Positions 63,490-64,000 of a stretch of 64,000 nucleotides of DNA are shown here, piece by piece (within the stretch, counting starts at the first letter, position 1; every line of letters starts with the position of its first letter). The position numbers and the translations under genes are program-made. The stretch is from Bolinopsis microptera. Lineage: Eukaryota; Ctenophora; Tentaculata; Lobata; Bolinopsidae. The notes under the pieces were generated by a model. That model saw only the letters and a program-made list of their open reading frames with translations. It had not been told where the DNA came from and searched no databases. The DNA lies in the NCBI RefSeq assembly GCF_026151205.1, contig NC_087075.1, forward strand, positions 5,512,858 to 5,576,857. Direction: 5' to 3'.

Positions 63490-63960
63490 GTCCCCTGAAA
63501 AGTGGTTACTGGAGGAAGAAGTGCCAGGAATTCTCGTTATCAGTGTGTCCTCGTAGTCAGAGTTGAAATCCCTAATTCTGTCTTATCACGAGCCTGTGTC
63601 TAGCGTGTGTCAGCCCTTACGCATTAGCTGTCTTAACTGAAAAGACCTGAAAAGTGGTTACTGGAGGGAGAAGTGCCAAGACTACTCATTATCAGTGTGT
63701 CCTTGTAGTCAGGATGAGCGAATTGGAATCCCTAGCTCTGTGGTGGGTGACTTCGATGGGACCTGAAAGCTGAAAGAGAATTTCCTGGTGATTTAATAGC
63801 TCTTAGAGCTAGGTATCTGTGTCTAACGTATCGTCATTTGTGTGTGTACTATCTTGTAACCTGATATCTGAAAGAGAAATTTCCTGGTGCTTGGTAGCTG
63901 TTATTGTTGACTTCCTGGTTCCCATGGGAACTTTGAGTTGGCAAGTCCCAACCTTAGTAC
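63490..63960 (+). repeat. Degenerate tandem repeats
   Basis: CCTGAAAAGTGGTTACTGGA through ATCAGTGTGTCC occurs at ~63495 and ~63645 (period ~152 bp). CTGAAAGAGAATTTCCTGGTG occurs at ~63768 and again, with one extra A, at ~63867. No gene seen. Confidence 0.75.
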
Positions 63961-64000
63961 TCAACAAGAGAGCACACCACCCGTTAGTGCCAACCAGGCC

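Overview
This window is eukaryotic nuclear DNA, AT-rich, with spliced genes (GT-AG introns), non-LTR retrotransposons, MITE-like and foldback-like repeats, and secreted kringle/TSP1 proteins built from phase-1 exons. It is most likely from a marine invertebrate animal. A non-bilaterian such as a cnidarian would fit, but nothing seen fixes the phylum. Most open frames in the 10.7-33.5 kb stretch are accidental.

Layout. (1) About 0.6-10.7 kb is a pile-up of four LINE pieces, all on the minus strand: three broken ones and one long intact CR1-like ORF with zinc-finger, endonuclease and reverse transcriptase parts. (2) 10.67-33.51 kb is a head-to-tail array of about 9.7 copies of a ~2.36 kb unit. 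Each unit carries two ~330 bp hairpins in opposite orientation and a telomere-like CCCTAA patch. The copies differ mainly by scattered single-base indels, which looks like unpolished long-read sequence. (3) 34-37.5 kb holds two convergent genes, a PLAT-like acidic protein (+) and a broken secreted concanavalin/pentraxin-like exon (-), with a shared 5' flanking sequence. (4) 37.6-41.8 kb and 53.6-55.5 kb hold clean copies of the hairpin element plus a second repeat, 'E2', that carries very stable small hairpins. (5) 42.8-60.7 kb is the gene-rich part. A class I phosphoinositide 3-kinase catalytic-subunit gene runs on the minus strand. Ten consecutive exons join perfectly in phase from 58,780 down to the stop at 45,144; the 5' part was not found. 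Its 10.1 kb intron contains two plus-strand genes: a secreted domain gene (50.3-51.1 kb) and a signal peptide-kringle-TSP1 gene (53.2-57.05 kb). Two relatives of the secreted domain gene lie outside this intron (42.8-43.9 and 59.4-60.7 kb), forming a small local family. (6) 61-64 kb contains a duplicated promoter-like segment, a diverged fragment of the array unit, a LINE RNase H relic and degenerate repeats.

The most interesting signal is the foldback hairpin family. The ~142-151 bp arms of each copy match each other almost perfectly even where copies differ from one another at many positions, so the arms evolve in concert. Exon joins, domain calls and repeat alignments were done by eye; no database search was run.
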